A DNA stretch of 64,000 bases, taken from Aquincola tertiaricarbonis. GTDB lineage: Bacteria > Pseudomonadota > Gammaproteobacteria > Burkholderiales > Burkholderiaceae_C. The notes under the pieces were generated by a model that worked only from the letters and a program-made list of their open reading frames with translations, was not told where the DNA came from and searched no databases. Of this stretch, positions 20,908-30,231 are shown in pieces (position 1 is the first letter of the stretch; each line of letters opens with the position of its first letter). The stretch spans positions 186,001-250,000 of the forward strand of contig NZ_JZUE01000004.1 in assembly GCF_000969605.1 (NCBI RefSeq), written 5' to 3'. The position numbers and the translations under genes are program-made.

Positions 20908-21435
20908 ATGAGCACGACGACGGCCACCTCCCCTCCCCCTCTCGACGAAGCGGTGCTGGACGCGCTGCGCGAGGTGTTCCATGCCGCGCGCCAGGGCGAC
21001 GCGGCCCACATCGCGCCGCTGCTCAAGGCCGGGCTGCCGCCCAACCTGCGCAACGACAAGGGCGACACCCTGCTGATGCTGGCCGCCTACCACTGCCATG
21101 CGCCGGTGGTGCAGCTGCTGCTGGACCACGGCGCGGACGCCGAGCTGCGCAACGACAAGGGCCAGTCGCCCCTGGGCGCCGCCGCCTTCAAGGGCGCGCA
21201 GGACGTGGTGGAACTGCTGCTGTCCCACGGCGCCCAGGTGGACGCCACCGGCGCCGACGGCCGCACCGCGCTCATGTTCGCCGCGATGTTCAACCGCACG
21301 GCCATGGTGCAGCGGCTGCTGCAGGCCGGCGCCGACCCCGGCCGACGCGACGCCGCCGGCATGACGGCGGGGGAGCTGGCGGAGAAGATGGGGGCGGGAG
21401 AGACGGCGGGCCTGCTCGCGCCGAACGCGGCCTGA
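20908..21435 (+). CDS. Ankyrin repeat protein
   Basis: A 175-residue cytoplasmic protein with three to four ankyrin repeats between residues about 28 and 160; examples are GDTLLMLAAYHCHAPVVQLL, GQSPLGAAAFKGAQDVVELL and GRTALMFAAMFNRTAMVQRL. CCGGAGGTGGGC in front of the ATG at 20908 is a strong ribosome site; a GTG at 20893 is the alternative. Such short bacterial ankyrin proteins usually act by protein-protein binding. No partner can be named. Confidence 0.85.
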   Translation: MSTTTATSPPPLDEAVLDALREVFHAARQGDAAHIAPLLKAGLPPNLRNDKGDTLLMLAAYHCHAPVVQLLLDHGADAELRNDKGQSPLGAAAFKGAQDVVELLLSHGAQVDATGADGRTALMFAAMFNRTAMVQRLLQAGADPGRRDAAGMTAGELAEKMGAGETAGLLAPNAA

Positions 21436-21444
21436 GCGGCCGCG

Positions 21445-22251
21445 TCACGCGGGCGCCAGGCCCGGCCGCTGCAGCGCGGCCAGCACCGGCGCGCCGTCGT
21501 GGCCGGCCTGCTGCCAGCGGTCGGCCGAGGCTTCCACGTTGTCCAGCCAGGCGGCATCGCCGCTGGCCATCAGCGTGGGGCCGGCGGCGTCCTCCAGGCT
21601 CACCGGCCACTCCACATGCGGTGCTTCCCAAGACAGGGTGCGCAGCCCCGCCGCGGCAGCGTGCTGGCGCAGCAGCGCCCAGTGCGCCGCAAGTGGCCCG
21701 CTGTCGCGCCAGCTCCATTGACCGTCGATGAACAGCACCAGGTCCGCAGCCAGGCCGTACTGGTGCATCGATCGCCAGGGCGGCGCCTTGGTCACGATGC
21801 TGCCGGGGCGGGTGCGGCCCTGGTCGTACAGCCACTTCTGGCGCTCCGGCGTGCGGTAGGACTCGAACACGCGGAATGGCGCGCCGGCCTGGGCCAGCGA
21901 CGCCAGCAGGCCCGCCACAGCCTGCCGGAAGCGGGGGTGGAGCAGCGCCAGGTCGCTCTGCCGCGCCGATGGCTGGGTGATGGGCACCGGCGCCGGCGCA
22001 GGCGGCGAGGTGGGCACCGGCCGATCACCCGCTGCCATTGCACCGGCATCCGGTACGCTACGCAGGTATTGCGCATTCGCGTGGCCAAGCCGGCCCTGGT
22101 AGGCCACCGCCAGCCAGCCGGCCTGGGTGGCCGGCGCGCCGGTGTCGGTGCACAAGTCGCCCTGCTTCATCACCGCGACGATGGGCGAGCCCACCTGTGG
22201 CGCCACCCGCAGATTGAGTGCGGTGGCCGTCACCTGCCAGGTGGACAGCAT
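21445..22251 (-). CDS. M15-family peptidase with N-terminal SH3-like domain
   Basis: A 268-residue protein. Residues 1-65 (TALNLRVAPQVGSPIVAVM...) form a bacterial SH3 domain, and a Pro-rich linker leads to a D-Ala-D-Ala/L-Ala-D-Glu peptidase domain. FRVFESYRTPERQKWLYDQG, then MHQYGLAADLVL with H163 and D170, and PHVEWP with H212, supply the zinc site of the M15 fold. No signal peptide is present, unlike ordinary periplasmic VanY/DdpX-type enzymes; phage endolysins of this fold also lack one. The start is two bases after the stop of the membrane-protein gene at 22254, so both are one unit. Role proposed: cutting peptidoglycan cross-bridges, with export route unknown. Confidence 0.75.
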   Translation of the reverse strand: MLSTWQVTATALNLRVAPQVGSPIVAVMKQGDLCTDTGAPATQAGWLAVAYQGRLGHANAQYLRSVPDAGAMAAGDRPVPTSPPAPAPVPITQPSARQSDLALLHPRFRQAVAGLLASLAQAGAPFRVFESYRTPERQKWLYDQGRTRPGSIVTKAPPWRSMHQYGLAADLVLFIDGQWSWRDSGPLAAHWALLRQHAAAAGLRTLSWEAPHVEWPVSLEDAAGPTLMASGDAAWLDNVEASADRWQQAGHDGAPVLAALQRPGLAPA

Positions 22252-22253
22252 GC

Positions 22254-23219
22254 TCAGCCCTTGGCCACGCGGCTCTGCGCCGCGGCCAGGTCCTGCTGCA
22301 GCGACTGCAGCTGGGCGGCCAGCTGCCTGCTGCGCTGGTCCACCTGCTCAAAGGTGGCACTGCCGCTCACCGCGTCCTTGGACAACGCATCCAGACTGGC
22401 GCGCTCATCCTTCAGCTTCTTCAAGGCGGCCTGCAAGGCGCTCACCACGCGGGCCAGCTCCTCCGCGGTGCCGCTGGTGGGCTCCTGCCCGGCCAGGCCA
22501 GCGATGCCGGCTTCCGCCTTGCCGATCGCGTCGTCCAGTCGCTTGAGCTCCTGCTCGGTCACACGCGGCATCACGCCGCCCGGCCCGCCGCCGCCCGACA
22601 TGCCCTTGGCCATCGCCTCCACGCTGCGGCTGCCGAAGTAGAAGCTCACCACCGACGTCACCAGCGTGATCAGCGCGGTGATGATCTGCTTCTGCGATTC
22701 CTGCGCCGCAGCCGGTGTTTCGCGCGTCAGGACATAGATGCTCAGCGAGGTGCCCTGCACGCCGGAAGCGGCACCGGCCACCGCCAGCAGGCCGGCCTTT
22801 TCATAACGCTCGATCTCGGCCCGGGCCTGCGCCGGGTCGGTCAGCACCACCGTGGCCAGCGGCTGCGTGGCCGGCTTGATCGTGGGCCCCTCGCCCGACA
22901 AGGCCTGCAGACCGAAGACCGCGAACAGCACCATCACGCCGATGGCCAGCATCGACCGCACCGAGCCCGCCGGCAGCCCGAAGGCTTCGTCCTTGGCGGC
23001 CAGGCCCAGCCAGGTGAACACCACCGCCATCAGCGCCAGCGCCGCGCCGAAGATCACCAGCATGCCGACGAACCAGAACGGGTTGCCGCGGATGCTGGCG
23101 TAGGTGGGCAGCGTGAGCACCAAGGTGAAGCCGAACACCAGCAGCAGCAGCCCGATGGCCACCCACACGCCGGTGCGGCGCTGGTCGCCGCCGGGGTTGT
23201 ACCTGCCGTTGCCCTCCAT
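22254..23219 (-). CDS. Membrane protein with LPxGSVR motif and C-terminal coiled coil, unknown function
   Basis: A 321-residue protein with membrane helices at about 17-39, 48-70, 88-106 and 177-197. The segment GLPAGSVRSML at 81-91 begins the third helix and resembles a conserved LPxGSxR element that I recall in uncharacterised membrane proteins. Residues from about 220 to the end are charged and predicted to form a long coiled coil, after a Gly-rich hinge (GMSGGGGPGGV). It is the first gene of a unit with the M15 peptidase, separated by two bases. Function not known; close coupling to a signal-less peptidase hints at a role in its export or tethering. Confidence 0.65.
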   Translation of the reverse strand: MEGNGRYNPGGDQRRTGVWVAIGLLLLVFGFTLVLTLPTYASIRGNPFWFVGMLVIFGAALALMAVVFTWLGLAAKDEAFGLPAGSVRSMLAIGVMVLFAVFGLQALSGEGPTIKPATQPLATVVLTDPAQARAEIERYEKAGLLAVAGAASGVQGTSLSIYVLTRETPAAAQESQKQIITALITLVTSVVSFYFGSRSVEAMAKGMSGGGGPGGVMPRVTEQELKRLDDAIGKAEAGIAGLAGQEPTSGTAEELARVVSALQAALKKLKDERASLDALSKDAVSGSATFEQVDQRSRQLAAQLQSLQQDLAAAQSRVAKG

Positions 23220-23327
23220 CGCGCGCCCCTCCAGGTTGTAATGCCGGCAGCCTAGACAGCCGCCGCCGCGCGGGCGTCCTCACACGTGTGGACATGCTGG
23301 GCGACCACATCCCTAATAGCAGCGCCC

Positions 23328-24323
23328 ATGTCCTCTTCCCCCACCCTCTCCACCATCCGCCTCATCGAGTTCGAGGGCCTCGGCCCCGGCCCGCTGGCCG
23401 GCCGCATGTTGGCCGACCTGGGTGCGCAGGTGACGCTGATCGCCCGGCCCGGCCAGGGCGCAGTGAGCGCGCAGCTCGGCGGCGACGAGGCGCACAACCC
23501 GCTGCGCCGCGGCAAGCAGGTGGTGGTGCTGGACCTGAAGCAGCCCGCCGACCGGGACCGCGCCATCGAGCTGGTGATGGGCGCGGATGCGCTGATCGAA
23601 GGCCAGCGCCCCGGCGTGATGGAACGGCTGGGCCTGGGGCCCGAGGTGTTCGCGCAGCGGCACCCGCGGCTGGTGTACGGCCGCATGACCGGCTGGGGCC
23701 AGACCGGCCCGCTGGCCCGCGTGGCCGGCCATGACCTGAACTACGTGGCGCTGACCGGACTGCTCAGCCTCTCGGCCCGGCCGGGCCAGCTGCCCATGGT
23801 GCCGCCCACGGTGCTGGGCGATGGCGCAGGCGCGCTGGGCCTGGCCTTCGGCATCGTGTGCGCGCTGCTGGAAGCGCGGCACACCGGCCGGGGCCGGGTG
23901 GTGGATGCGGCCATCGTCGACATCGTGCAGAGCCTGGGCGGCATCGCCCACTGGATCCATGCCAATGGCCAGCTGGGCAACGGCCCGGGCGCGCCGCCCA
24001 GCCCGTTCCACGATTCACCGTTCTACGACGTGTATGCCTGCGCCTGCGGCGGCCAGGTGACGGTGGCGGCGCTGGAGCCGCCCTTCTATGCGCTGCTGCT
24101 GGACAAGCTGGGCCTGACCGACGTAGACCCGGCCCGCCAGTACGAGACGGCCGACTGGCCGGCGCTGAAGGCGCGCTTCACCGCGCTGTTTGCCAGCCGC
24201 AGCCGGGACGAGTGGTGCGCGCTGCTGGAAGGCACCGACGTGTGCTTTGCGCCGGTGCTGGGCATGGTCGAAGCGGCGGCGCATCCGCACAACGCGGCGC
24301 GGCGCAGGCTGCAGGGCACGTAG
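23328..24323 (+). CDS. CaiB/BaiF family CoA-transferase, alpha-methylacyl-CoA racemase-like
   Basis: A class III CoA-transferase-type protein of 331 residues, a little shorter than the usual 360-400. LIEFEGLGPGPLAGRMLADLGAQV is split over the first strand and helix of the fold, and YGRMTGWGQTGP plus AGHDLNYVALTG are close to the alpha-methylacyl-CoA racemase (Amacr/MCR) sequences, where the His-Asp of GHD is catalytic. The ATG at 23328 was chosen over the GTG at 23286. It stands alone, divergent from the membrane protein. It probably epimerises 2-methylacyl-CoA during branched-chain breakdown. Confidence 0.85.
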   Translation: MSSSPTLSTIRLIEFEGLGPGPLAGRMLADLGAQVTLIARPGQGAVSAQLGGDEAHNPLRRGKQVVVLDLKQPADRDRAIELVMGADALIEGQRPGVMERLGLGPEVFAQRHPRLVYGRMTGWGQTGPLARVAGHDLNYVALTGLLSLSARPGQLPMVPPTVLGDGAGALGLAFGIVCALLEARHTGRGRVVDAAIVDIVQSLGGIAHWIHANGQLGNGPGAPPSPFHDSPFYDVYACACGGQVTVAALEPPFYALLLDKLGLTDVDPARQYETADWPALKARFTALFASRSRDEWCALLEGTDVCFAPVLGMVEAAAHPHNAARRRLQGT

Positions 24324-24417
24324 TCGGTCAAGCGGCACGCGGCCATCCGCACATTCACTGCTTGGTGCCGGTGCCGCGGTGCCTAGCATCGTGAACCCCC
24401 ACATTGCCGGAGGCACC

Positions 24418-25164
24418 ATGCCCACCTTGAAGAAGCTGTACAGCGACCACGGCAGCAGCCAGAACCGCGACGGCCTCTGGTTCCCCGATCACGACAGCAA
24501 CATGGAGTGGAGCGAGGTGCAGCGGCTGGTGCTGGACACCATCGGCCTGCTGACCGGCGGCGCCTTCGACGACTCCGAGCCGGCGCAGCGGCCTTTCAAG
24601 CGCCTGCTGGACGCACTGGCCTCGCCCGACGAGGTGATCAGCGTCGACAAGGGTATCCATCAGCGCGTGGAAGACCCGCACATCACGCTCACCATCCCGG
24701 GCGACGAGTTCAACGACGAGTACGAGTTCCACCTGCACCTGTCGGCCGAGATGATCGACCGCAGCTATGCCGACGGCACGAAATCGCGCATGTTCGTGTG
24801 GAAGGCGGTGAAGGTGTCGCTGTTCGTGGCCACCCACGCCAAAGGCGGCAAGGTGTACGCCTCACACCCGCCAGGCACCGTGCCACGCACCGTCGGCCGT
24901 GCACGTGGCTACAGCATCACCGAAGGACAGATCGAGGTGCATGTGCAGCGCAAGAACAAGGAGCTGGCCGACAAGGCCGAAGCGGAACGGCTGGAAGAAG
25001 AGCGCAAGAAGGCGGAGATGGCCGCGCTGCTGGAAAAGACCGAAGACAAGTACCCTTCGCTGGGCGGCGCGGTGTTCAACAAGGCGCCGCCCAAGCCAGG
25101 CTGGGGCAAGGGGCCGGCCACCAAGCCGGGCGGGCTCGCGCGCGGGAACAGGCCGGGGTTCTAG
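24418..25164 (+). CDS. Soluble protein of unknown function with charged helix
   Basis: A 248-residue protein with a GGAGG-type ribosome site before the ATG. Residues 1-170 are acidic and rich in Trp/His ([30 protein letters not shown]) with no known signature; residues about 183-218 form a strongly charged helix ([18 protein letters not shown]); the tail is Gly/Pro/Lys-rich. There is no signal peptide or membrane segment. The last four bases overlap the convergent amiE. I do not recognise a family. Confidence 0.6.
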   Translation: MPTLKKLYSDHGSSQNRDGLWFPDHDSNMEWSEVQRLVLDTIGLLTGGAFDDSEPAQRPFKRLLDALASPDEVISVDKGIHQRVEDPHITLTIPGDEFNDEYEFHLHLSAEMIDRSYADGTKSRMFVWKAVKVSLFVATHAKGGKVYASHPPGTVPRTVGRARGYSITEGQIEVHVQRKNKELADKAEAERLEEERKKAEMAALLEKTEDKYPSLGGAVFNKAPPKPGWGKGPATKPGGLARGNRPGF

Positions 25165-26195
25165 CCGACGCTGCGCGGGTTCGGAATGCCCTCGATCGGA
25201 CATTCCTCGGTGCCCACCATCGGCCGCGTGATCGCTTCCACCGCAGCGCGCGCGGCGGCGGGGTCGGCCACCCACTGGCGGTAGAAGTCGTAGGGGCAGT
25301 CGGCCAGGCCGCGGTCGCCGTCGTCGGAGTTGATGAGGCCGGTATAGCCGCGGTGCAGCAGCTTGAAGAGGTGGTTTTCCGACTGCGCGTTCTTGCGGAA
25401 GTCGCGGATCAGGTGCTTGCTGAGCGCGGCGTACTGGATGCCGTTGTCCTCCTCGCCGCATTCACCCAGCGTGCGGCCGTCGAAGCCGATCACCGCGCTG
25501 TGGCCGAAGTAGCTGTACACGCCGTCAAAGCCCGCCGCATTGGCCACCGCCACATAGCAGTTGTTGGCCCAGGCCATGCTCTTGGCCATCATCACCTGCT
25601 GCTCCTTGGCCGGATACATGTAGCCCTGGCAGCGCACGATGAGTTCGGCGCCCTTCATCGCGCAGTCGCGCCAGATCTCGGGGTAGTTGCCGTCGTCGCA
25701 GATGATGAGGCTGACCTTCAGGCCCTTGGGCCCATCGCTCACATAGGTCTGGTTGCCCGGGTACCAGCCCTCGATAGGCACCCACGGCATGATCTTGCGG
25801 TACTTCTGGACGATCTCGCCCTGGTCGTTCACCAAGATCAGCGTGTTGTACGGCGCCTTGCGCGGGTGCTGCTCGTGGCGCTCACCGGTGAGCGAGAACA
25901 CGCCCCACACCTTGGCCCGCCGGCAGGCGTCGGCAAACACGGCCGTCTCCTCGCCCGGGATGGTGGCCGCGGTATCGAACATCTCCTGCGGGTCGTACAT
26001 GATCCCGTGGGTGCTGTACTCCGGAAAGATCACCAGATCCAGCCCCGGCAGTCCGCGCTTCATGCCGACGACCATCTCCGCGATCGCCCGCGCGTTGGCC
26101 AGCACTTCCGCCTTGGTATGCAGGCGGGGCATCTCGTAGTTGACGACGGCGACACCGACGGTGTCGCTGCTGCTGGAGATGTCGCCGTGGTTCAT
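25161..26195 (-). CDS. amiE: Aliphatic amidase
   Basis: Hydrolyses short aliphatic amides such as acetamide to the acid and ammonia (nitrilase superfamily, homohexameric in relatives). The protein is 344 residues and aligns without offset at its start with the Pseudomonas enzyme, from [20 protein letters not shown] onwards. The catalytic triad is E59 (FPEYS), K134 (YRKIMPW) and C166 ([12 protein letters not shown]). The ATG at 26195 has an AGGAG element; the frame is open to 26255. The amiC/amiR control genes of Pseudomonas are absent; an 18-bp palindrome 63 bases upstream may serve another regulator. The neighbour on the left, overlapping by four bases, is unrelated. Confidence 0.95.
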   Translation of the reverse strand: MNHGDISSSSDTVGVAVVNYEMPRLHTKAEVLANARAIAEMVVGMKRGLPGLDLVIFPEYSTHGIMYDPQEMFDTAATIPGEETAVFADACRRAKVWGVFSLTGERHEQHPRKAPYNTLILVNDQGEIVQKYRKIMPWVPIEGWYPGNQTYVSDGPKGLKVSLIICDDGNYPEIWRDCAMKGAELIVRCQGYMYPAKEQQVMMAKSMAWANNCYVAVANAAGFDGVYSYFGHSAVIGFDGRTLGECGEEDNGIQYAALSKHLIRDFRKNAQSENHLFKLLHRGYTGLINSDDGDRGLADCPYDFYRQWVADPAAARAAVEAITRPMVGTEECPIEGIPNPRSVG

Positions 26196-26258
26196 GGGGG
26201 CTCCTGCTGCTTGGTGGCTGGGATGGGCGCATTGGGCGGCGGGAGCGGGGATCATGAA

Positions 26259-26276
26259 ATACGTTGAATGACGTAT
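26259..26276. promoter_or_regulatory. 18-bp inverted repeat upstream of amiE, candidate operator
   Basis: ATACGT-TGAATG-ACGTAT has perfect 6-bp arms with a 6-base spacer. It lies 63 bases upstream of the amiE start, near where the base composition begins to drop. It could bind a GntR- or TetR-type regulator of amiE, or belong to the inserted segment. Confidence 0.4.
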
Positions 26277-26278
26277 GA

Positions 26279-26406
26279 GTAGGCAAGCGTTTCACGCATG
26301 GCAACTGGGGTTTGGACCCATCAAACCCTTCAATATTTGCCTATGAATCGCTTTTAGCAGCGTCATGCTGGAAGCGACACTTCTAACGAGTTACACGCTT
26401 GCCTAC
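26279..26406. repeat. 12-bp perfect inverted repeat enclosing a hairpin, leader of the low-GC gene
   Basis: GTAGGCAAGCGT at 26279-26290 returns as its exact complement ACGCTTGCCTAC at 26395-26406, 104 bases apart. Inside, GGGTTTG-GACCCAT-CAAACCC (26308-26328) gives a perfect 7-bp stem with a 7-base loop. A further short palindrome, ACAGT-TT-ACTGT (26405-26416), touches the right arm and ends four bases before the start codon of the low-GC gene. The whole has the size and shape of a small non-coding RNA gene, an operator pair or a MITE-like element. No target-site duplication was seen. Confidence 0.6.
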
Positions 26407-26420
26407 AGTTTACTGTCGCG

Positions 26421-28046
26421 ATGCCAACCACTACACCGCCCCGTAAATACAAGCTTTCCATCTACTTGGTGCGCGATAAATCCATGGATGATGACAGCTT
26501 CCTCAAGATCGAGAACGCAAAACCACCCATTGATCTGGTGTTAAACGATGTCACCGCTAGGCTGTACATAAAAACTGAGCTTCCAAAACGACTGCCGCCT
26601 TGGACCGCGCTCTTCACTGTCTTACCTGAAGTATCAGCGGACGAGTTCGGAAAGCCGAACTCAGTCGGAGCAGTGCTTGTTCATAGGACGGAAGAAGCGA
26701 CATTCTTGATATCCTTTGGAACAGGACACTTCTTGATCAAGGACGATGCAGTCGAGCGATACTTCGGATTAAGGGTCACCCTAAACTCCGTCGGTGCAAA
26801 CGAACTTAGAAGCTTAGACAAAGCAAACTACATCCAGAATCCTCTGAACTCACGAACGCAAAGCACCAAGGGGGTTGACATCCACGACCTCAATGTTGAC
26901 GGTGAGTGTGAGATTGTTTATGCACTTACCGGAATTTCCGACGTCCCGGAATTGGGCGAAGTCCTAAGCGGGCGGGATGCGCTGCAGTTAAATCTACCAG
27001 TGACAGCAGAAAGTCTTTCTTCGGTACTCAACGTAGCACTTCAGCAGTACCGGAAACCGCTGCCACCTCACTTCAACCACATCCACAACGTGCAGCGTGT
27101 AAGAGACAACGACGAGTTGGCTTTAGTTGAACTCTTGGCCACAGATTTACTTCTTAATCCCGCTAGTGGAACAATCTGGCTAGGAGAACCGGAAATCGTC
27201 GACTGGGAGTCGCAAGCTGGCTATGCTTTTGACCTCAGGCCTAGTAGCCCAATCCATTGCACACTCGACCTAAAAAAACTACTCGATGAGTTGGCCGCAA
27301 AAGGCGAGGAGCTTAGCTTCGATAATCTTCGCAGACGATGGATCCACGTTATCGACGTCAATTACAAGCAACTTGCATCCTGGAGCGCCTTTCGTTGCTT
27401 ATATATAGAAATAGCAGACAAGCACAGCGGAAACTATATTCTCCGCAACGGTGTCTGGTATAAGGTAAATCCCGACTTGGTCGAGGCAACTGAGAAATAC
27501 CTGAAGACGCTACCACTGTCGAAATTAAGTTTCCCAGCGTTCAATCATGAAGGCGAGGGCTTATATAACGAAGATGTCGCTCGGGCGAATAGCTCGGTGA
27601 AGCTCATGGACAAGCGGAATATAGGACTTGGCGGATCCTATGACAAGATTGAGTTTTGCGATCTCATCTGGGACTCAAGGAGTCTCGTTCACGTCAAACA
27701 GTATCGCAGTTCAAGTACTTTGAGCCATCTGTTCGCTCAAGGATTGATTGCCACAGAAGCATTCGTCAAAGATGAAGAATTCCGCACGCGACTGAACGAC
27801 AAACTCCCGCACACCTGCAAGCTAACGGACCCGCGCAAACGCATTGACGCAAGCTCATATACTATTGTTTACGCGATTGCTACCGTCAAGAAGCTTCCCG
27901 AGCAGCTTCCATTCTTCTCCAAACTAACTCTCAAAAACGCGCTAAAAAGCTTACGCGCAATGAATTTCCAAGTGGAGCTGGCGACAATACCATTGCACGC
28001 CGACTTAATGAAGAAGGTCAAGGCAAAACCGCGAGGTCGCCATTAA
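26421..28046 (+). CDS. TIGR04141/DUF6119-type sporadically distributed protein, low-GC island gene
   Basis: A 541-residue soluble protein without signal or membrane segments. The beginning [13 protein letters not shown] and the overall length, with a C-terminal block [16 protein letters not shown] and the end [17 protein letters not shown], match what I recall of the TIGR04141 (DUF6119) family, whose members are about 550 residues and scattered by horizontal transfer. Its biochemical role is not established to my knowledge. Composition is alien: 28, 24 and 26 G+C per 60 bases in lines 26461, 27361 and 27901, against 40 in line 28501. Codon use is A/T-tolerant (AAA, TTA, ATA). No clear ribosome site precedes the ATG. 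Its 3' end overlaps the neighbouring dehydrogenase gene by 29 bases on the opposite strand. No integrase, transposase or partner gene is adjacent. Confidence 0.7.
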   Translation: MPTTTPPRKYKLSIYLVRDKSMDDDSFLKIENAKPPIDLVLNDVTARLYIKTELPKRLPPWTALFTVLPEVSADEFGKPNSVGAVLVHRTEEATFLISFGTGHFLIKDDAVERYFGLRVTLNSVGANELRSLDKANYIQNPLNSRTQSTKGVDIHDLNVDGECEIVYALTGISDVPELGEVLSGRDALQLNLPVTAESLSSVLNVALQQYRKPLPPHFNHIHNVQRVRDNDELALVELLATDLLLNPASGTIWLGEPEIVDWESQAGYAFDLRPSSPIHCTLDLKKLLDELAAKGEELSFDNLRRRWIHVIDVNYKQLASWSAFRCLYIEIADKHSGNYILRNGVWYKVNPDLVEATEKYLKTLPLSKLSFPAFNHEGEGLYNEDVARANSSVKLMDKRNIGLGGSYDKIEFCDLIWDSRSLVHVKQYRSSSTLSHLFAQGLIATEAFVKDEEFRTRLNDKLPHTCKLTDPRKRIDASSYTIVYAIATVKKLPEQLPFFSKLTLKNALKSLRAMNFQVELATIPLHADLMKKVKAKPRGRH

Positions 28047-29208
28047 GGGGGAAGCAGCTCGAAGTCTCGGCCTTAGCGGTCCACTCACCCCCCGACCCCA
28101 CCACCACCTCCACAAACCCCACCCCCCGCGCCCCGTCCTCCACGCGCGGGTAATCCGCCACCAGCAGATCAGCGCGCACACCGTCCAGCCTTGCCCGAAT
28201 ATCTGCCGCCACCCCGCGGTACACGTTGGCAAAGGCCTCGATGAACGCCTCAGGATGCCCGGCCGGTAGTCGGCACGCGGCCTTCGCCGCCTCGCTCAGC
28301 CACGGCGCATTCCTCGTCAGCACCCGCTTTGGCCCATCGGCCGGCGCGTGGATCAGGAGGTTTGGCTCCTCCTGCCGCCAATCGAGATAACCCGCGCTAC
28401 CGAACACCCGCAGCCGGATGTCGTTCTCGCAGCCCGCTTCGATCTGCGAGCACAGCAACACGCCCTTCGCCCCACCCTTGAAGCGCAGCAGGATGCTGGC
28501 GTCGTCGTCCAGCTGCCGTCCGGGCACGAAGGTGCTCAGGTCGGCGCACAGGCTTTCGATCTCCAGGCCGGTCACCGTGGCGATCAGGTGTTCGGCATGG
28601 GTGCCGATGTCGCCCACCGCACCCGCCGCGCCGCTTCGGGTGGGGTCGGTGCGCCAGTCGGCCTGCTTGCTCTGCACTTGGCTAGACAACCAGCCCTGGT
28701 GGTACTCCATCACCACCTTGCGGATGGTGCCGATGGCGCCCTGGCGCACCAGCTCGCGGGCCTCGCGCACCATGGGGTAGCCGCTGTAGTTGTAGGTCAC
28801 GCCGAACACAGTGCCGGCCTGGTGCACGGCCTGCACCAGCTGGGCCGCCTGCTCGCTGGTGTGCACCAGCGGCTTGTCGCACACCACATGGAAACCGGCT
28901 TGCACGAAGGCCATCGCCACCGGAAAGTGCAGGTGGTTGGGCGTGACGATGCTCACCGCATGGATGCGCTGCTCGGGCGGGCGCCGCAGCTCGTCGGCCA
29001 GCAGTTCCGGCCAGCTGCCGTGGTTGCGGTCGTCGGCCAGGCCCAGGTCGCGGCCCGAGGCCTTGGCTTTTTCCGGCGTGCTGCTCAGGGCGCCGGCCAC
29101 CAGTTCCCATTGGCCGTCCAGCGCCATCGCATGCCGGTGCACCGCGCCGATGAAAGCGTCGCGGCCGCCGCCCACCATGGCCACGCGCAGCTTGTGGGGG
29201 GTCGTCAT
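28018..29208 (-). CDS. Gfo/Idh/MocA-family oxidoreductase with altered C-terminus
   Basis: NAD(P)-dependent sugar or inositol dehydrogenase, 396 residues. The dinucleotide fold starts [31 protein letters not shown] contains the EKP-like catalytic lysine, and [12 protein letters not shown] the substrate-side histidine. The start overlaps the isomerase stop by ATGA. It is the last gene of the ROK/ABC operon. The end is odd: the last about 16 residues (from ETSSCF to LAVLP) are read from the low-GC DNA and from the antisense of the TIGR04141 gene, so the original C-terminus was probably replaced at the insertion junction near 28070. The catalytic core is intact, and activity may be kept. Confidence 0.85.
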   Translation of the reverse strand: MTTPHKLRVAMVGGGRDAFIGAVHRHAMALDGQWELVAGALSSTPEKAKASGRDLGLADDRNHGSWPELLADELRRPPEQRIHAVSIVTPNHLHFPVAMAFVQAGFHVVCDKPLVHTSEQAAQLVQAVHQAGTVFGVTYNYSGYPMVREARELVRQGAIGTIRKVVMEYHQGWLSSQVQSKQADWRTDPTRSGAAGAVGDIGTHAEHLIATVTGLEIESLCADLSTFVPGRQLDDDASILLRFKGGAKGVLLCSQIEAGCENDIRLRVFGSAGYLDWRQEEPNLLIHAPADGPKRVLTRNAPWLSEAAKAACRLPAGHPEAFIEAFANVYRGVAADIRARLDGVRADLLVADYPRVEDGARGVGFVEVVVGSGGEWTAKAETSSCFPLNGDLAVLP

Positions 29209-30227
29209 CGTGTGCCCTGCCCTTGGTCGGGTCGGCCGAACACGTCGTCGAACGCGCCGCCCGCGGGCGGAAAGTCCATGCGGCGGGTGAACGCTGCGCT
29301 CTCGGTGGCGCCGTGCACGCGGTCCATGCGGCTGTCTTCCCATTCGATGGACAGCGGGCCGCGGTAGCCGATGTCGTTGAGCGCGACGAAGATGGATTCG
29401 AAGTCGATCATGCCGCGGCCCACGCTGCGGAAGTCCCAGGTGCGGCGTGCATCGCCGAAGCTGGTGTGCCCGCCGAAGGTGCCCACCGTGCCGTCGCCCT
29501 TGCCCCACCACACGTCCTTCATGTGCACGTTGTGGATGCGATCGGGGAAGGTGCGCAGGAAGCGCACATAGTCCACGCCCTGGTAGCCGAAGTGGCTGGG
29601 GTCGAAGTTGAAGCCGAAGCGGCGGTGCTGGTTCACCGCCTGCAAGGCCCGCTCGGCGGTGGCGATGTCGAACGCGATCTCGGTAGGGTGCACCTCCAGC
29701 GCAAAGTTGACGTCGCACTCGTCGAAGGCCTGCAGGATGGGCGCGAAGCGGCGGCCGAAGTCCTCATAACCCGCATCCCAGAAGGCCTGGGTGGTGGGCG
29801 GAAAGGCATAGATGGCATGCCAGATCGACGAGCCGGTGAAGCCCGTCACCGTCTTCACGCCGAAGGCCTTGGCCGCCCGCGCGGTGTCGGCCATCTCCAG
29901 CGCGGCGCGCTGGCGCACGCCTTCGGGCTCGCCGTCGCCCCACACATGGGCGGGCAGGATCTTCTGGTGGCGCTGGTCGATGAGGTCGCACACCGCCTGG
30001 CCCACCAGGTGGTTGCCGATGGCCCAGCACTGCAGGCCATGCTGCTGCAGCAGCTCGCGCTGCTGCTGCACGTAGCCCGGCTCCTTCAACGCGCGCTGCA
30101 CGTTGAAGTGGTCGCCGCCGCAGGCCAGCTCCAGGCCGTCGTAGCCCATGCGCCTGGCCAGCGGCGCCAGCTCGGCCAGCGGCAGGTCAACCCACTGGCC
30201 GGTGAAAAGCGTGACGGGGCGGGCCAT
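29205..30227 (-). CDS. Sugar phosphate isomerase/epimerase family TIM-barrel protein
   Basis: A 340-residue protein of the xylose-isomerase-like AP endonuclease 2 fold. Metal-ligand segments visible are [13 protein letters not shown] (Glu), [15 protein letters not shown] (Asp, His), [10 protein letters not shown] (His) and [11 protein letters not shown] (Glu). Such proteins isomerise or epimerise ketoses or inositol derivatives and are often encoded with MocA dehydrogenases, as here. The gene begins four bases after the binding-protein stop and overlaps the dehydrogenase start by ATGA. The exact sugar is not readable. Confidence 0.85.
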   Translation of the reverse strand: MARPVTLFTGQWVDLPLAELAPLARRMGYDGLELACGGDHFNVQRALKEPGYVQQQRELLQQHGLQCWAIGNHLVGQAVCDLIDQRHQKILPAHVWGDGEPEGVRQRAALEMADTARAAKAFGVKTVTGFTGSSIWHAIYAFPPTTQAFWDAGYEDFGRRFAPILQAFDECDVNFALEVHPTEIAFDIATAERALQAVNQHRRFGFNFDPSHFGYQGVDYVRFLRTFPDRIHNVHMKDVWWGKGDGTVGTFGGHTSFGDARRTWDFRSVGRGMIDFESIFVALNDIGYRGPLSIEWEDSRMDRVHGATESAAFTRRMDFPPAGGAFDDVFGRPDQGQGTR

Positions 30228-30231
30228 GGCG

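Noticed and set aside
21445-23219. Prophage remnant with holin and endolysin
   Set aside because: No other phage genes lie near, composition is that of the host, and the membrane protein is too large and complex for an ordinary holin.
26307-26329. The GGGTTTG/CAAACCC hairpin as intrinsic terminator
   Set aside because: No T-tract follows on either strand, and the neighbouring amiE is transcribed away from it, so no upstream gene needs to end here.
28676-28690. CTTGGCTAGACAAC, similar to the palindrome at 17794
   Set aside because: It lies inside the dehydrogenase coding sequence and only half of it matches; chance similarity is more likely.
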